A DNA stretch of 38,322 bases from Candidatus Omnitrophota bacterium (GTDB taxonomy: Bacteria > Omnitrophota > Gorgyraeia > Aquiviventales > Aquiviventaceae), in contig JAHFGV010000022.1 of NCBI GenBank assembly GCA_023247255.1, positions 1-38,322 on the forward strand. The letters run 5' to 3'. The first letter of the stretch is position 1. Each line of letters begins with the position of its first letter. The notes below the pieces were generated by a model that did no database searches, was not told where the DNA came from, and worked only from the letters and a program-made list of their open reading frames with translations. The position numbers and the translations under genes were made by a program. This document shows, piece by piece, positions 22,947-31,203 of this stretch.

Positions 22947-23627
22947 GTGACGATGGACCAGCCGGGTATCATCCCCATGGTTCAGGGCATGGATACGCTG
23001 CGATGGAATCCGGCGACGGATCCGCACATTGCTTGCCATTATTCGGCCGAGGCCCCTTCCGGAAAGGCCCTGTGCAAGCTGGCTCTTCAGACAAAAGTCG
23101 GGCTTTCCCTGCGCCAAGACTTGCTTTTGGGTGTGACGGCGATGCGGGTGTTGGAGGATGCGGATCTTCTTTGCCGGCTGGTGGAGTCGTTGAAAGATTA
23201 TTCCGTGCAGTGGCTTTTGCTGGACAGCGCCCCGATGGTCGAAAACCGAAAGATAAGTGAGTGGACGCGGCAGATGCCCGGGCGCGTGGCGTTCTGTATC
23301 GGGTCGGGCGAAGCGATGCAGCAGCAGTTCTACGCCGGGGTCGATGCTGTGCTGATTCACCGAGTCGTTGAGACGCCAAGCGTTCCTCCTTTATTGAGCA
23401 TGCGTTACGGGGCTGTGCCTGTGGTGCCGAGTATCGGTATCGAGGCTGCGGCGGTGGTGGATGTCAGCTGGCAAGCGGACTGCCAGAAGACGGCGACAGG
23501 ATTTGTGTTTGACGCATCCTCCGTGGATGCGATGATCGATGCAATCAAAAGAGTCGTTGCCGCATTCCGTGACTACGCTCTATGGCAAGCCCTGATGCGT
23601 CAGGGTATGTGCATGGCCCATCTGTAG
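22947..23627 (+). CDS. Glycogen-synthase-like C-terminal half, degenerate active site
   Basis: The 226-residue product aligns by eye with only the second Rossmann half of bacterial glycogen synthase (GlgA, GT5). RWNPATDPHI at the start equals the NGIDxxxWNPATDPxI hinge, and GKALCKLALQTKVGL, MPGRVAFCIGSGEAM, LSMRYGAVPVVPS and ATGFVFDASSVDAMIDAI follow in order. In the part that binds ADP-glucose, the family pattern VSRLVDQKGFDLL reads VTAMRVLEDADLL, so the Arg and Lys that hold the phosphates are Ala and Glu. FEPCGL reads VETPSV. The N-terminal acceptor-binding domain is absent. It is probably not a working synthase; it may be a pseudogene with an intact frame or a recruited non-catalytic protein. 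Start codon is GTG with a weak ribosome site. Confidence 0.7.
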   Translation: MTMDQPGIIPMVQGMDTLRWNPATDPHIACHYSAEAPSGKALCKLALQTKVGLSLRQDLLLGVTAMRVLEDADLLCRLVESLKDYSVQWLLLDSAPMVENRKISEWTRQMPGRVAFCIGSGEAMQQQFYAGVDAVLIHRVVETPSVPPLLSMRYGAVPVVPSIGIEAAAVVDVSWQADCQKTATGFVFDASSVDAMIDAIKRVVAAFRDYALWQALMRQGMCMAHL

Positions 23628-23650
23628 AGATCCGCAGCCATTTACACGGC

Positions 23651-24592
23651 ATGATTGTGACGGTGACGCTCAACCCATCTTTGGACGAATGGATACGCCT
23701 CCCCTCGCTTAAGATGGGACGGCTGAACCGTGCCACGACCCTAGTGCGCTACGCGGCCGGCAAGGGGATTAATGTATCACGCGTCATCGTCGAGCTGGGC
23801 GCACCGACGACGGCCTTTGCCATTTCAGGCGGGGAGGACGGGTTGGTCCTTCGGCATCTGATGAAACAACTTTCTGTGCCGTGCCGGTTTTTCGAAACGT
23901 CGGGCGTTACCCGCAACAATTACAAAGTCGAGACCTCGTCTCCCCGCTCCCTTACCGAGATCAACACGCCCGGCCCTTATGTATCGGTGGAAACCCTTCA
24001 TCGACTGAAACAAGCGCTCGTGGGTTTTCGTCCCCGTCCTCGTTGCGTGGTCTTATCCGGAAGCCTGCCTCCGGGGGTTTCAGCGGATATTTACCGACGG
24101 TGGATTGCGTTGTTGCGCCGTCGGGGGATTGCTGTGTTCTTGGATACTTCAGGCTCCGCCCTGCGTCAGGGGTTGTTGGCACGCCCTTTTTGCATCAAGC
24201 CTAACCAGCAGGAAGCCGAGGAGCTGCTTGGGTATAGGCTGTCGAGCCGGGAGGCTCAACTGAAGGCAGTGCGCGGGCTTTTGCGTTACGGCGTTTCCAT
24301 GGCCATCCTTTCCTTGGGCAAAGCGGGGGCCATCTTGAGTTGTGCCGCATCGAGTGAGGTATGGTGGGCGCAACCGCCGAAGGTTCCCGTCGATTCCACT
24401 GTGGGAGCAGGGGATTCTCTCGTCGCTGGGTTTGTGGTGGGTTGGACGAAAGGTCGCTCACCGATGGAGTGTCTTCGATGGGCCGTAGCTTGTGGAGCGG
24501 CGACGGCAATGACCCCGGGGACAGAGTTGTGTCATCGTAAGGATGTTAAAGGATTGCTTGCCCGTGTCAGGATTCGGCGGTATACGTTCTAA
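23651..24592 (+). CDS. fruK: PfkB-family sugar kinase, 1-phosphofructokinase type
   Basis: The 313-residue protein is a ribokinase-fold hexose phosphate kinase: MIVTVTLNPSLDEWI at the start, AGKGINVSRVI, LSGSLPPGV, KPNQQEAEELLG and the catalytic VGAGDSLVAGF (Asp255 as base). The TLNPSLD start is typical of FruK, tagatose-6-phosphate kinase and PfkB phosphofructokinase. The exact substrate cannot be fixed; there is no fructose PTS gene nearby. In the context of glycogen genes it could be an ATP-dependent 6-phosphofructokinase (Pfk-2 type). I used the ATG at 23651, since homologues start with MIVTVTLNP, not the frame start at 23582, which overlaps the preceding gene. Confidence 0.8.
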   Translation: MIVTVTLNPSLDEWIRLPSLKMGRLNRATTLVRYAAGKGINVSRVIVELGAPTTAFAISGGEDGLVLRHLMKQLSVPCRFFETSGVTRNNYKVETSSPRSLTEINTPGPYVSVETLHRLKQALVGFRPRPRCVVLSGSLPPGVSADIYRRWIALLRRRGIAVFLDTSGSALRQGLLARPFCIKPNQQEAEELLGYRLSSREAQLKAVRGLLRYGVSMAILSLGKAGAILSCAASSEVWWAQPPKVPVDSTVGAGDSLVAGFVVGWTKGRSPMECLRWAVACGAATAMTPGTELCHRKDVKGLLARVRIRRYTF

Positions 24593-24598
24593 AAGGTC

Positions 24599-24628
24599 TT
24601 GAGGGATTCCCTTGAGATAGGGTAGTAT
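24599..24628 (+). promoter_or_regulatory. Possible promoter ahead of parA
   Basis: TTGAGG at 24599-24604 and TAGTAT at 24623-24628 are 18 bases apart, with the parA ATG 36 bases further on. The match is moderate. Confidence 0.35.
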
Positions 24629-24663
24629 GAATAGGGTTTTTGTATTGACAGGATCTATCCAGA

Positions 24664-25517
24664 ATGTCGATTGAAGAAACCTTTTTGAAAATTTTTGGGC
24701 AGGGGCGATCCTCAACGACTCCGGAATCTTCTTTGAGGGTTCTTCGGAAACACCCGCCTATTCGGATCGCCGTGATCAATCAAAAAGGGGGCTGTGGTAA
24801 GACGACGACGGCGATCAACGTCTCTGCTTGTTTGGCGGAAATGGGCTATAAGGTATTACTGGTCGACCTCGATCCTCAGGCGCACGCCACCTTAGGCTTG
24901 GGGTTGCGAGGGGACGATCTGCCTGTGACGATCTACCCTGTGATGAAAGACGCCATTCCGATTCGGTCGGCTATGCGTCCACCCTATCATGCGAATCTGA
25001 CGTTGATTCCTTCCAATACCCAGCTGGCGGAATCGCAGGTGGAATTTGTTCCCCTGATGGGTCGTGAACGGCGATTGGCCGACCGCCTCGATGAGGTGGC
25101 CGATGAGTTTTAGTTCATCTTTTTGGATTGCCCTCCGAGCCTGAATCTACTTGCAGTCAACGCCCTGACCGCGGCGACGCATGTCGTCATCCCGGTTCAG
25201 ACGCAGCATCTTTCACTCGATGGGATGCGGGAATTGTTTAAAACCGTGGAACTGATCCAGGCACAGCTAAATCCCAGACTGCAAATCTTAGGCATTCTAC
25301 CGACGATGTATGATCGGCGTACGCGTATGAACCGGTCAATGCTGCAGACGATTCGGGAATATTTTCAGGCTAAGGTTGTCGGACACGGTCATTCATATGA
25401 ACAGTCCGCTGATGGAATGTCCGATTGTGGGAGAGCCGATCACACGCTATGCCCCGCATGCGCAAGGCGCGCGACTATCGGCACTTGGTTGAGGAGTTTG
25501 TGCGTCGATATGGCTGA
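24664..25517 (+). pseudogene. parA: ParA/Soj-type ATPase, broken by a stop and two frameshifts
   Basis: The first 149 residues carry the deviant Walker A of ParA ATPases (NQKGGCGKTTTAIN, near residue 40) and LLVDLDPQAHATLGLGL. An in-frame TAG at 25111-25113 then stops translation where homologues have DEFDYIFLDCPPSL; the frame resumes at once with FIFLDCPPSLNLLAVNAL, PVQTQHLSLDGM and LGILPTMYDRRTRMN. Near 25380 the match shifts frame (HMNSPLMECPIVGEPITRYAPHAQGAR), and near 25470 it shifts again (RDYRHLVEEFVRRYG), ending at TGA 25515-25517. With all changes repaired it is a normal ParA of about 285 residues. Without repair the last part is fused in frame to the transglutaminase, which is an artefact. 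Confidence 0.8.
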
Positions 25518-27273
25518 AGAGCGCGTGTCCGATCTTCACGCCGTGTTTGAACGGATGTTCGCCAAACGCCCCGGTTCGACGGTCATCGCCGGCCATTCCC
25601 TTTTCCGTCGCACCCGTGCAGGTTCCAGCCGTTCTCTTTTGGCACTTTCATCCACGCCTCGGGACGTTCTGTCCCATCGGCTGTTGCACCACCCTGTCAC
25701 CCACGGCCGAAGGCTGTGGCGCAATGGCGGGGTTGCGGTCGATGCCCTGTTGCTTGTCGGTTGGTTGATCTCGGTTGCGGCGGTGGTTTTCTATGAGAAA
25801 GGCAACCAGTGGGGTGGATTCGTCAATCCCATGAGTTCTCTGGTCGCTCCTTTGGAAGCTCAGGAGCAGTGGTTCGGCATTTACTACAACGACCAGAAGA
25901 TCGGCTTCGCAAAAACCGTGGTGCTACCGTCGGACGTTGAAGGAATCCCTGGAATTTCTGTGACGGATTCGGGGCAGCTGGCCATGACTTTGCTCGGCAG
26001 TCCCCAACGGCTTACGATCAATGCTCGCGCTTTCATTGATGCCGACTGGCGCTTGCAATTTTTTAGTGCCAAGGTGCGATCGGAAACCTATAGCTTAGAA
26101 TGGGAGGGAATCCGCAAGGGAGACGTTTTTATCATTACCCTGAAGACACCCAGCAGCACGACCACAACCCGTCTGCGGGATCCAACGGGCACTTTGCTGG
26201 TGCATGGGTTTTCCCCTTGGATGGCCTTCCATCGTCTTTCCGTCGGACAATCAGGCAAGGCCTGGGTGCTGAATCCATTGGCCTTGAAACCGGAGGAGCT
26301 CTATTTTTATGTGCGGCGCAAGGAAGTCATCGACGGGCAAGAAGCCCTGGTGATTGAGTCCGATCTGGCGGGCATGACCACGACCAGTTGGGTGACTCCG
26401 TCGGGGCAGGTGCTTCGCGAACACTCCCCGCTTGGTTGGCAGCTCAAACACCAGACCGAGCAGGAGATCATCCAGCAGGCCACCCCGATCGTCCCGTCGT
26501 TTGATTTTCTTTCTGCAACCGCGGTTCCGATTGACCATCTGCTCGATGATCCGGCTAAAATCGAGCGCTTGATACTTTTGGTAGAAGGCTTGAGTGAGAA
26601 ACAGCTCAGTATTCACCGTCCCTGGCAGAAGGTTCTTCACCCGGATGCAGGGATCGCTCACGCGCCGGTGGCAAGGGATGTTCCCTTTTGTATCTTGCGT
26701 CTGGATCGCCCTCGAGGAATTACCGCTACGTCTTCGGAGAAGGCTCCCCCACAGCGCTATCAACAGCCCAGCCTCTTTGTTCAGTCCGACGATGCGCGCA
26801 TTCAGGCTAAAGCCAGGGAGATAGTCGGTTCACGGACCGATCCCTGGGAAAAGGTCCAGGCCTTGAACGCATGGGTATTTGGCACCCTCATCAAACGACT
26901 GACGGTGGGGCTGCCTTCTGCGGTGGACGTGTTGATTCGGCTGCAAGGGGATTGTCATGAACACACGATTCTGTTCACCGCACTGGCCAGAAGCCAAAAT
27001 CTGCCCGCACGCATGGTGGCTGGGCTTGTCTATCAGGCGGGTCGGTTCTACTATCATGCATGGCCGGAGGTGTGGATCGGACAGTGGATTCCGACAGACC
27101 CCACCTTGGGTCAGGATGTTGCCGACGTCACCCACATTGGCTTGACAGAGGCAGAGGGTTCGGATTTGGTGAATCTGGCGCAGTTCGTGGGCCAACTCCG
27201 CGTGCAGGTGCTCCAGGTCGTTGCGAGTGATCCACAGCAGACACCGGGAATCCAGATTGAGGATACACGATGA
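25510..27273 (+). CDS. Membrane-anchored transglutaminase-like protein
   Basis: I place the start at the ATG at 25510 (MAEERVSDLHAVFERMF), which overlaps the repaired parA stop in ATGGCTGA, giving 587 residues. A basic N-terminal region is followed by one membrane helix near residues 78-95 (VDALLLVGWLISVAAVVFY), so the bulk is periplasmic. The C-terminal part is a transglutaminase/cysteine-protease core with a complete triad: Cys in QGDCHEHTILF, His in YYHAWPEVW and Asp in WIPTDPTLGQ. The middle is a beta-rich region (WFGIYYNDQKIGFAKT, EWEGI). Such proteins may act as proteases or cross-linkers on the cell surface; no substrate can be named. It precedes an ABC exporter and may work with it. 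Confidence 0.82.
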   Translation: MAEERVSDLHAVFERMFAKRPGSTVIAGHSLFRRTRAGSSRSLLALSSTPRDVLSHRLLHHPVTHGRRLWRNGGVAVDALLLVGWLISVAAVVFYEKGNQWGGFVNPMSSLVAPLEAQEQWFGIYYNDQKIGFAKTVVLPSDVEGIPGISVTDSGQLAMTLLGSPQRLTINARAFIDADWRLQFFSAKVRSETYSLEWEGIRKGDVFIITLKTPSSTTTTRLRDPTGTLLVHGFSPWMAFHRLSVGQSGKAWVLNPLALKPEELYFYVRRKEVIDGQEALVIESDLAGMTTTSWVTPSGQVLREHSPLGWQLKHQTEQEIIQQATPIVPSFDFLSATAVPIDHLLDDPAKIERLILLVEGLSEKQLSIHRPWQKVLHPDAGIAHAPVARDVPFCILRLDRPRGITATSSEKAPPQRYQQPSLFVQSDDARIQAKAREIVGSRTDPWEKVQALNAWVFGTLIKRLTVGLPSAVDVLIRLQGDCHEHTILFTALARSQNLPARMVAGLVYQAGRFYYHAWPEVWIGQWIPTDPTLGQDVADVTHIGLTEAEGSDLVNLAQFVGQLRVQVLQVVASDPQQTPGIQIEDTR

Positions 27274-27279
27274 TCTGGG

Positions 27280-27468
27280 AGGATTGTGTCATGTTTCATG
27301 TGTCATGAAAAAGCAGGAAATAAACAGGCATCTCAAGTACGGCCAAAGTACGCCTTTTGCTTCCCATGACTCATGACACATGAAACATGACACAATTTGC
27401 AGCACTTCTCTTGGAACATGACACAACACTCGGTCAACGCGTTGGCTATTTTTGCCAAAGCCCAGTAC
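27280..27468 (-). repeat. R2 repeat, copy B
   Basis: Read on the minus strand it starts GTACTGGGCTTTGGCAAAAATAGCC and runs to a GTGTCATGTTTC block near 27290. The 56-57-base core (about 27308-27363) has the same orientation relative to the outer end as copy C and the opposite of copy A. It lacks the GATGCATTTTGC right end. It fills nearly all of the gap between the transglutaminase and the ABC ATPase. Confidence 0.85.
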
Positions 27469-27499
27469 CACTCCGCAATTCACTTAAGGGGGATGTGGG

Positions 27500-28225
27500 A
27501 TGATTAAGGCGGCAGGACTGACAAAACGTTTCGGGGCGTTGGTCGCGCTTGAGGATTTTTCCATCGAAATCGCAAAAGGGGAAATCGTCGCGCTCGTCGG
27601 CCCGAACGGCGCCGGCAAGACGACGGCGCTGCATCTTCTGGTCGGGCTCTTGACACCGACGGCGGGGGAAGTCTACCTGGGAGATTTTCATGTGATGCGC
27701 CAAGCCTTGGAGGCCAAGCGGATTTTGGGATTCCTGCCGGATCAGCCTTTTCTTTATGAGCACCTGACGGTGGAAGAAACCCTTCAATTCGTGGGAGGGA
27801 TCTATCAGTTGGATCCTGAAATCTGGAGCCTTCAGGCTCAGCGACTGGCGATCTTATTTGGGTTGGCGGACAAGATGAACCGTCGAGTGAACCAGCTATC
27901 GTACGGGATGAAGAGTCGGCTGGTGTTGATAGCCACCCTGCTGCATCAGCCGCAGATTCTTATCTTGGATGAGCCGTTTTTCGGATTGGATCCGCAAACG
28001 CTTCATTTGATGAAGCAACACCTGCGTGAGTGTGTGGCCCAAGGGATGACGGTTTTTCTGTCTACGCATCAGCTCTCTGTCGTTGAAGACCTGGCGCATC
28101 GCATCGCCTTTCTGAGCCAGGGGCGGCTGGTGGGTCTGGGTACGTTAAAAGAGATGACGCAGCGTCATGGAAGTGCTTGCCTGGAGGATCTTTTCTTCCA
28201 ACTGACCGGATCGTCGTCCGGATAG
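27500..28225 (+). CDS. ABC transporter ATP-binding protein
   Basis: The 241-residue ATPase has Walker A GPNGAGKT (near residue 35), a Q-loop region at FLPDQPFLYEHLTVEE, signature LSYGMKSRL (a variant of LSGGQ common in ABC-2 exporters), Walker B ILILDEPFFGLD and the H-loop His in STHQL. It is the DrrA/NatA-like exporter class. The permease gene begins three bases after its stop, so the two form an operon. The ligand cannot be inferred from sequence. An AGGGGGATG-type ribosome site precedes the ATG at 27500. Confidence 0.93.
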   Translation: MIKAAGLTKRFGALVALEDFSIEIAKGEIVALVGPNGAGKTTALHLLVGLLTPTAGEVYLGDFHVMRQALEAKRILGFLPDQPFLYEHLTVEETLQFVGGIYQLDPEIWSLQAQRLAILFGLADKMNRRVNQLSYGMKSRLVLIATLLHQPQILILDEPFFGLDPQTLHLMKQHLRECVAQGMTVFLSTHQLSVVEDLAHRIAFLSQGRLVGLGTLKEMTQRHGSACLEDLFFQLTGSSSG

Positions 28226-28228
28226 CCG

Positions 28229-29908
28229 ATGGCCGCATCGCGCCATTTTCCCCGTACGCCCTTTGTTCTTTTTGTCTGGGTCCGTTTCTGCGTTTGGCGT
28301 CGGCAGATCCGGCAGCTGTTTGAGAGTCCGGCCAAGCTCAGTCTGATCGTCGGTGTGTGGCTGTCGCTGCTGGTCGGGGTCTTCGCGTTGGCGTATTACG
28401 GCTTTCAGTTTGTTTACGATACCGCTGGGCTTGGGCCATTTCTCTTAAGCCGTTTGTGGTTTCTTTTTCTGTTTGTGATCATGATTCTCATGGCAACGAG
28501 CCACTTGGCCAGCGCGTTTTCCACGATCGTACGGACCCCGGAGACACGCTGGTGGATAACGCTGCCGGTTTCGGCAAGGACGATCTGCCGGGCGAAAGGA
28601 TTTGAAAGCACCCTCTATAGCGCATGGGCGGTCGTGATATTGCTTTTGCCTACCTGCCTGGCCTATGTCGTGGTACTGAAGAAACCCTTGTGGTTGGTGG
28701 GATGGATCATCGGTGTTTTATTGGTACCCATGCTGGGAATCGTGACTGCGTTTTCGACGATGGTTCTTTTGGCTTGGCTGCGCTGGGCCCGGCCCCTGAT
28801 GATCCGTCGGGAAGTGGCCTTTGTGGGTCTTTGGATTGTTTCTTGTCTGTTGTTCTGGCTGCTTGGCGAGCGCCAGGTTGAGAGACAGCAGGATGTCTGG
28901 TTCATCGCCCTCCAAGAGTTATTACCCCGCATGCAAGTGGCGATGTCTATGGGCTGGCCCAGTAGTTGGGCGGCTACAGGTATCGACGCAGGCATGAATG
29001 GCCGTTGGCTGGAAGGCTCTCTGTACGCGAGCCTTCTGTGGACGACGGCTCTTTTAAGCTGGCGGATTCTGGATCATGGAGCCGCGCGATGGTTGTTTCG
29101 GGTGTTGCGGGATGTGGCGCGTCCGGTAGATGCGGCGTCTTGGGCGAGCCGTCCGTCTTCCTCGCCGAGGCTTGTTCCGGTGTGGTGGATGCGTCGTGCG
29201 TTGTTTTCTTCCATAGCCAAAGATGTGTTGTTTGTGCTGCGCGATCCCATGCAGTGGAGCCAAGGGCTGCTCTTCTTCGGTCTGTTAGGCGCTTATTTCG
29301 GGAACCTGCATCGGTTTGGTTATGCCGTGGCAGAACCGTCTTGGAGGATTGGGATCGCCGCCTTGAATTGCGCCTGCACCTTGTTGGTCTTCGGCTCCTT
29401 GGCGGTCCGGTTTATCTTTCCGCAGATGAGTCTTGAGGGTCGGGCCCTGTGGCTTTTGCGTATCAGCCCTGGGGGGTTGAGTCGCCAGATGGTCTCCAAG
29501 ATTTGTCTCTATGGCTTTCTTGCTGTGGGGATTGTGGACGGCTTGCTTTTGGTATCGACGGGAAGGCTTTCGATTCCTTCGCCCATCCGACTGTGGTTGT
29601 TGGGTGCGGGTCTGATTTCCTCCCTAGCCATCGTCGGGCTGAGTGTGGGATTGGGCTGTTTGTGGATCGATCCAACCGCTCAGGATGCGGCTCGCGTGGT
29701 TTCCTCTTCCAACGGAGCGATGGCGCTGATTTTGATGTTAGCGTATGTGTCCTGTGTGGTGGTTGGGTTTGTGGGGTTCTGGCTCTGTTGGATGCATCAC
29801 TCACCGACTGGACTGTTTGGCATCAGCCTGAGTCTGGTTGGCGTCAGTATGTTTACCGGCTGGGTCCCCATGCGCTTGGGATTGAAACGGATGGAGCGAT
29901 TGGAGTAA
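28229..29908 (+). CDS. ABC-2-type exporter permease
   Basis: The 559-residue protein has about ten to twelve hydrophobic helices spread over its length, for example LSLIVGVWLSLLVGVFALAYYG near residue 40, WFLFLFVIMILMA near residue 80 and ALILMLAYVSCVVVGFVGFWLCW near residue 500. A cytoplasmic loop of about 90 residues (near 280-340) lies between the halves. It has no binding-protein contact motif, which fits an exporter. It is coupled to the ATPase just upstream. No close named family is recognised; large permeases of this type are often annotated as putative ABC exporters. Its role beside a surface transglutaminase is open. Confidence 0.8.
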   Translation: MAASRHFPRTPFVLFVWVRFCVWRRQIRQLFESPAKLSLIVGVWLSLLVGVFALAYYGFQFVYDTAGLGPFLLSRLWFLFLFVIMILMATSHLASAFSTIVRTPETRWWITLPVSARTICRAKGFESTLYSAWAVVILLLPTCLAYVVVLKKPLWLVGWIIGVLLVPMLGIVTAFSTMVLLAWLRWARPLMIRREVAFVGLWIVSCLLFWLLGERQVERQQDVWFIALQELLPRMQVAMSMGWPSSWAATGIDAGMNGRWLEGSLYASLLWTTALLSWRILDHGAARWLFRVLRDVARPVDAASWASRPSSSPRLVPVWWMRRALFSSIAKDVLFVLRDPMQWSQGLLFFGLLGAYFGNLHRFGYAVAEPSWRIGIAALNCACTLLVFGSLAVRFIFPQMSLEGRALWLLRISPGGLSRQMVSKICLYGFLAVGIVDGLLLVSTGRLSIPSPIRLWLLGAGLISSLAIVGLSVGLGCLWIDPTAQDAARVVSSSNGAMALILMLAYVSCVVVGFVGFWLCWMHHSPTGLFGISLSLVGVSMFTGWVPMRLGLKRMERLE

Positions 29909-29911
29909 CGT

Positions 29912-29940
29912 TTGACGACGCCAAATCCCTTTGGTAGACT
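29912..29940 (+). promoter_or_regulatory. Sigma-70-type promoter for mdh
   Basis: TTGACG at 29912-29917 and TAGACT at 29935-29940 are exactly 17 bases apart. Transcription would begin near 29947, giving a leader of about 86 bases before the mdh ATG. The -35 box starts three bases after the permease stop codon. Confidence 0.65.
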
Positions 29941-30032
29941 AAATCTTCCGATTCGTTTTCGCATCACGCGTTTGGGCAGCGCTGCCGCGGGCCATCATCC
30001 ATAAAATCCATTAAACGATTCCCATTTCTGTC

Positions 30033-31007
30033 ATGACTCTTCCAAAAGTATCCGTCATCGGCGCCGGTCAGGTAGGTTCCACGACGGCGCACCTTCTGGC
30101 ACTCAAGGGTTTGGCCGACGTCACGCTTATTGATGTCGTCGACGGCTTAGCCCAGGGGAAAGCCTTGGACATTACCCAAGCCAGCCCCATCGAGGGTTTT
30201 GGCGGTCGCGTTCAAGGCACGACCGATTACGCCGCAATGGCGGATAGTCGTCTGGTGATTGTCACCGCTGGATTGGCACGTAAGCCGGGGATGTCCCGCG
30301 ATGATTTGTTGGCGGCCAATGCGGCCATTGTGGGGCCGATTGCAGAACGCATCAGTCGTCTGGCCCCGGATGCGATCGTCATCGTCGTCACCAATCCCCT
30401 CGATGTGATGGTGGCGCTTGCCATCAAGCGATCGGGTTTCCCACGGCAGCGTGTGATGGGCATGGCTGGCGTTCTGGACAGCGCCCGATTGCGGGCATTC
30501 ATTGCCCAGCAACTTGGAATCGCATCGACTGAGGTGGAAACGATGGTGTTAGGCTCACACGGGGATCTGATGGTTCCCCTGAAACGCTTCACCCAGCTTA
30601 AAGGTAAGCCCATCGATACCTGGCTGAATGACGCGCAGATCGAAGATTTGTTCCAACGGACGAAAGATGCGGGGGCTGAGTTGGTGCGGCTGCTCAAGCA
30701 AGGCAGCGCCTTCTACGCACCGGCCAGCGGCGTCGTAGAGATGGCGGGTGCGATCCTTGGAGATGCGCACAAGATTCTTCCGATCTGTGCATGGTTGGAA
30801 GGGGAGTATGGGCTGCGCGATGTCTGTATCGGAGTTCCGGCGCAGTTGGGTTCTCGAGGGATCGATCGTGTGATTGAGTTAGAGCTCACCGTGCAGGAGC
30901 GCCAGGCCCTGAGCGCTTCGGCAGAACAGGTGCGAATCATGATCCAGCAGCTCGTGGTTCTGGATGCTTTCCGCAGCAATAACGCGATAATGGAAAACAA
31001 GCCATAA
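30033..31007 (+). CDS. mdh: Malate dehydrogenase, NAD-dependent
   Basis: The enzyme interconverts malate and oxaloacetate. The 324-residue protein is of the LDH-like MDH group: VIGAGQVGSTTAH (8-20), the NAD-selecting Asp34 in TLIDVVDG, the substrate-specificity loop RKPGMSR (R83 and R89; Arg in the loop favours oxaloacetate over pyruvate), TNPLDVM (120-126), Arg152 in SARLR and catalytic His176 in GSHGD. A good promoter lies upstream. It leads a set of citric acid cycle genes (gltA, sucC, sucD) on the same strand, but a 162-bp R1 repeat separates it from gltA. The gene set does not show by itself whether the cycle runs oxidatively or reductively. Confidence 0.95.
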   Translation: MTLPKVSVIGAGQVGSTTAHLLALKGLADVTLIDVVDGLAQGKALDITQASPIEGFGGRVQGTTDYAAMADSRLVIVTAGLARKPGMSRDDLLAANAAIVGPIAERISRLAPDAIVIVVTNPLDVMVALAIKRSGFPRQRVMGMAGVLDSARLRAFIAQQLGIASTEVETMVLGSHGDLMVPLKRFTQLKGKPIDTWLNDAQIEDLFQRTKDAGAELVRLLKQGSAFYAPASGVVEMAGAILGDAHKILPICAWLEGEYGLRDVCIGVPAQLGSRGIDRVIELELTVQERQALSASAEQVRIMIQQLVVLDAFRSNNAIMENKP

Positions 31008-31020
31008 TTCATTGGAACTA

Positions 31021-31182
31021 AGGATTCGTTAAGAAATAACTGCATCCATTTGACCGGGGGCTTTTGACTCATGGCTGCGTTGCTCATCGCTTACATCCTC
31101 GTCGCGGATGCTCGCTCTTCGCGCCTTGCCCTGAGTCAAAATCCCCACGGCCAAATAGCGCAGTCATTTCTTAACGAACCCT
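31021..31182. repeat. R1 repeat, copy 3 (162 bp)
   Basis: Ends are AGGATTCGTTAAGAAATAACTGC and GCAGTCATTTCTTAACGAACCCT; length is identical to the other copies. It occupies nearly the whole gap between mdh and gltA and ends 21 bases before the gltA ATG. It may carry or block transcription into gltA. Confidence 0.9.
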
Positions 31183-31203
31183 AACTGAGGCGTGCCGAGA
31201 TAG

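Noticed and set aside
25123-27273. A 716-residue ParA-transglutaminase fusion
   Set aside because: The front part is ParA in frame only until about 25380; after that the ParA match moves to other frames. The transglutaminase has its own ATG at 25510 overlapping the repaired parA stop.
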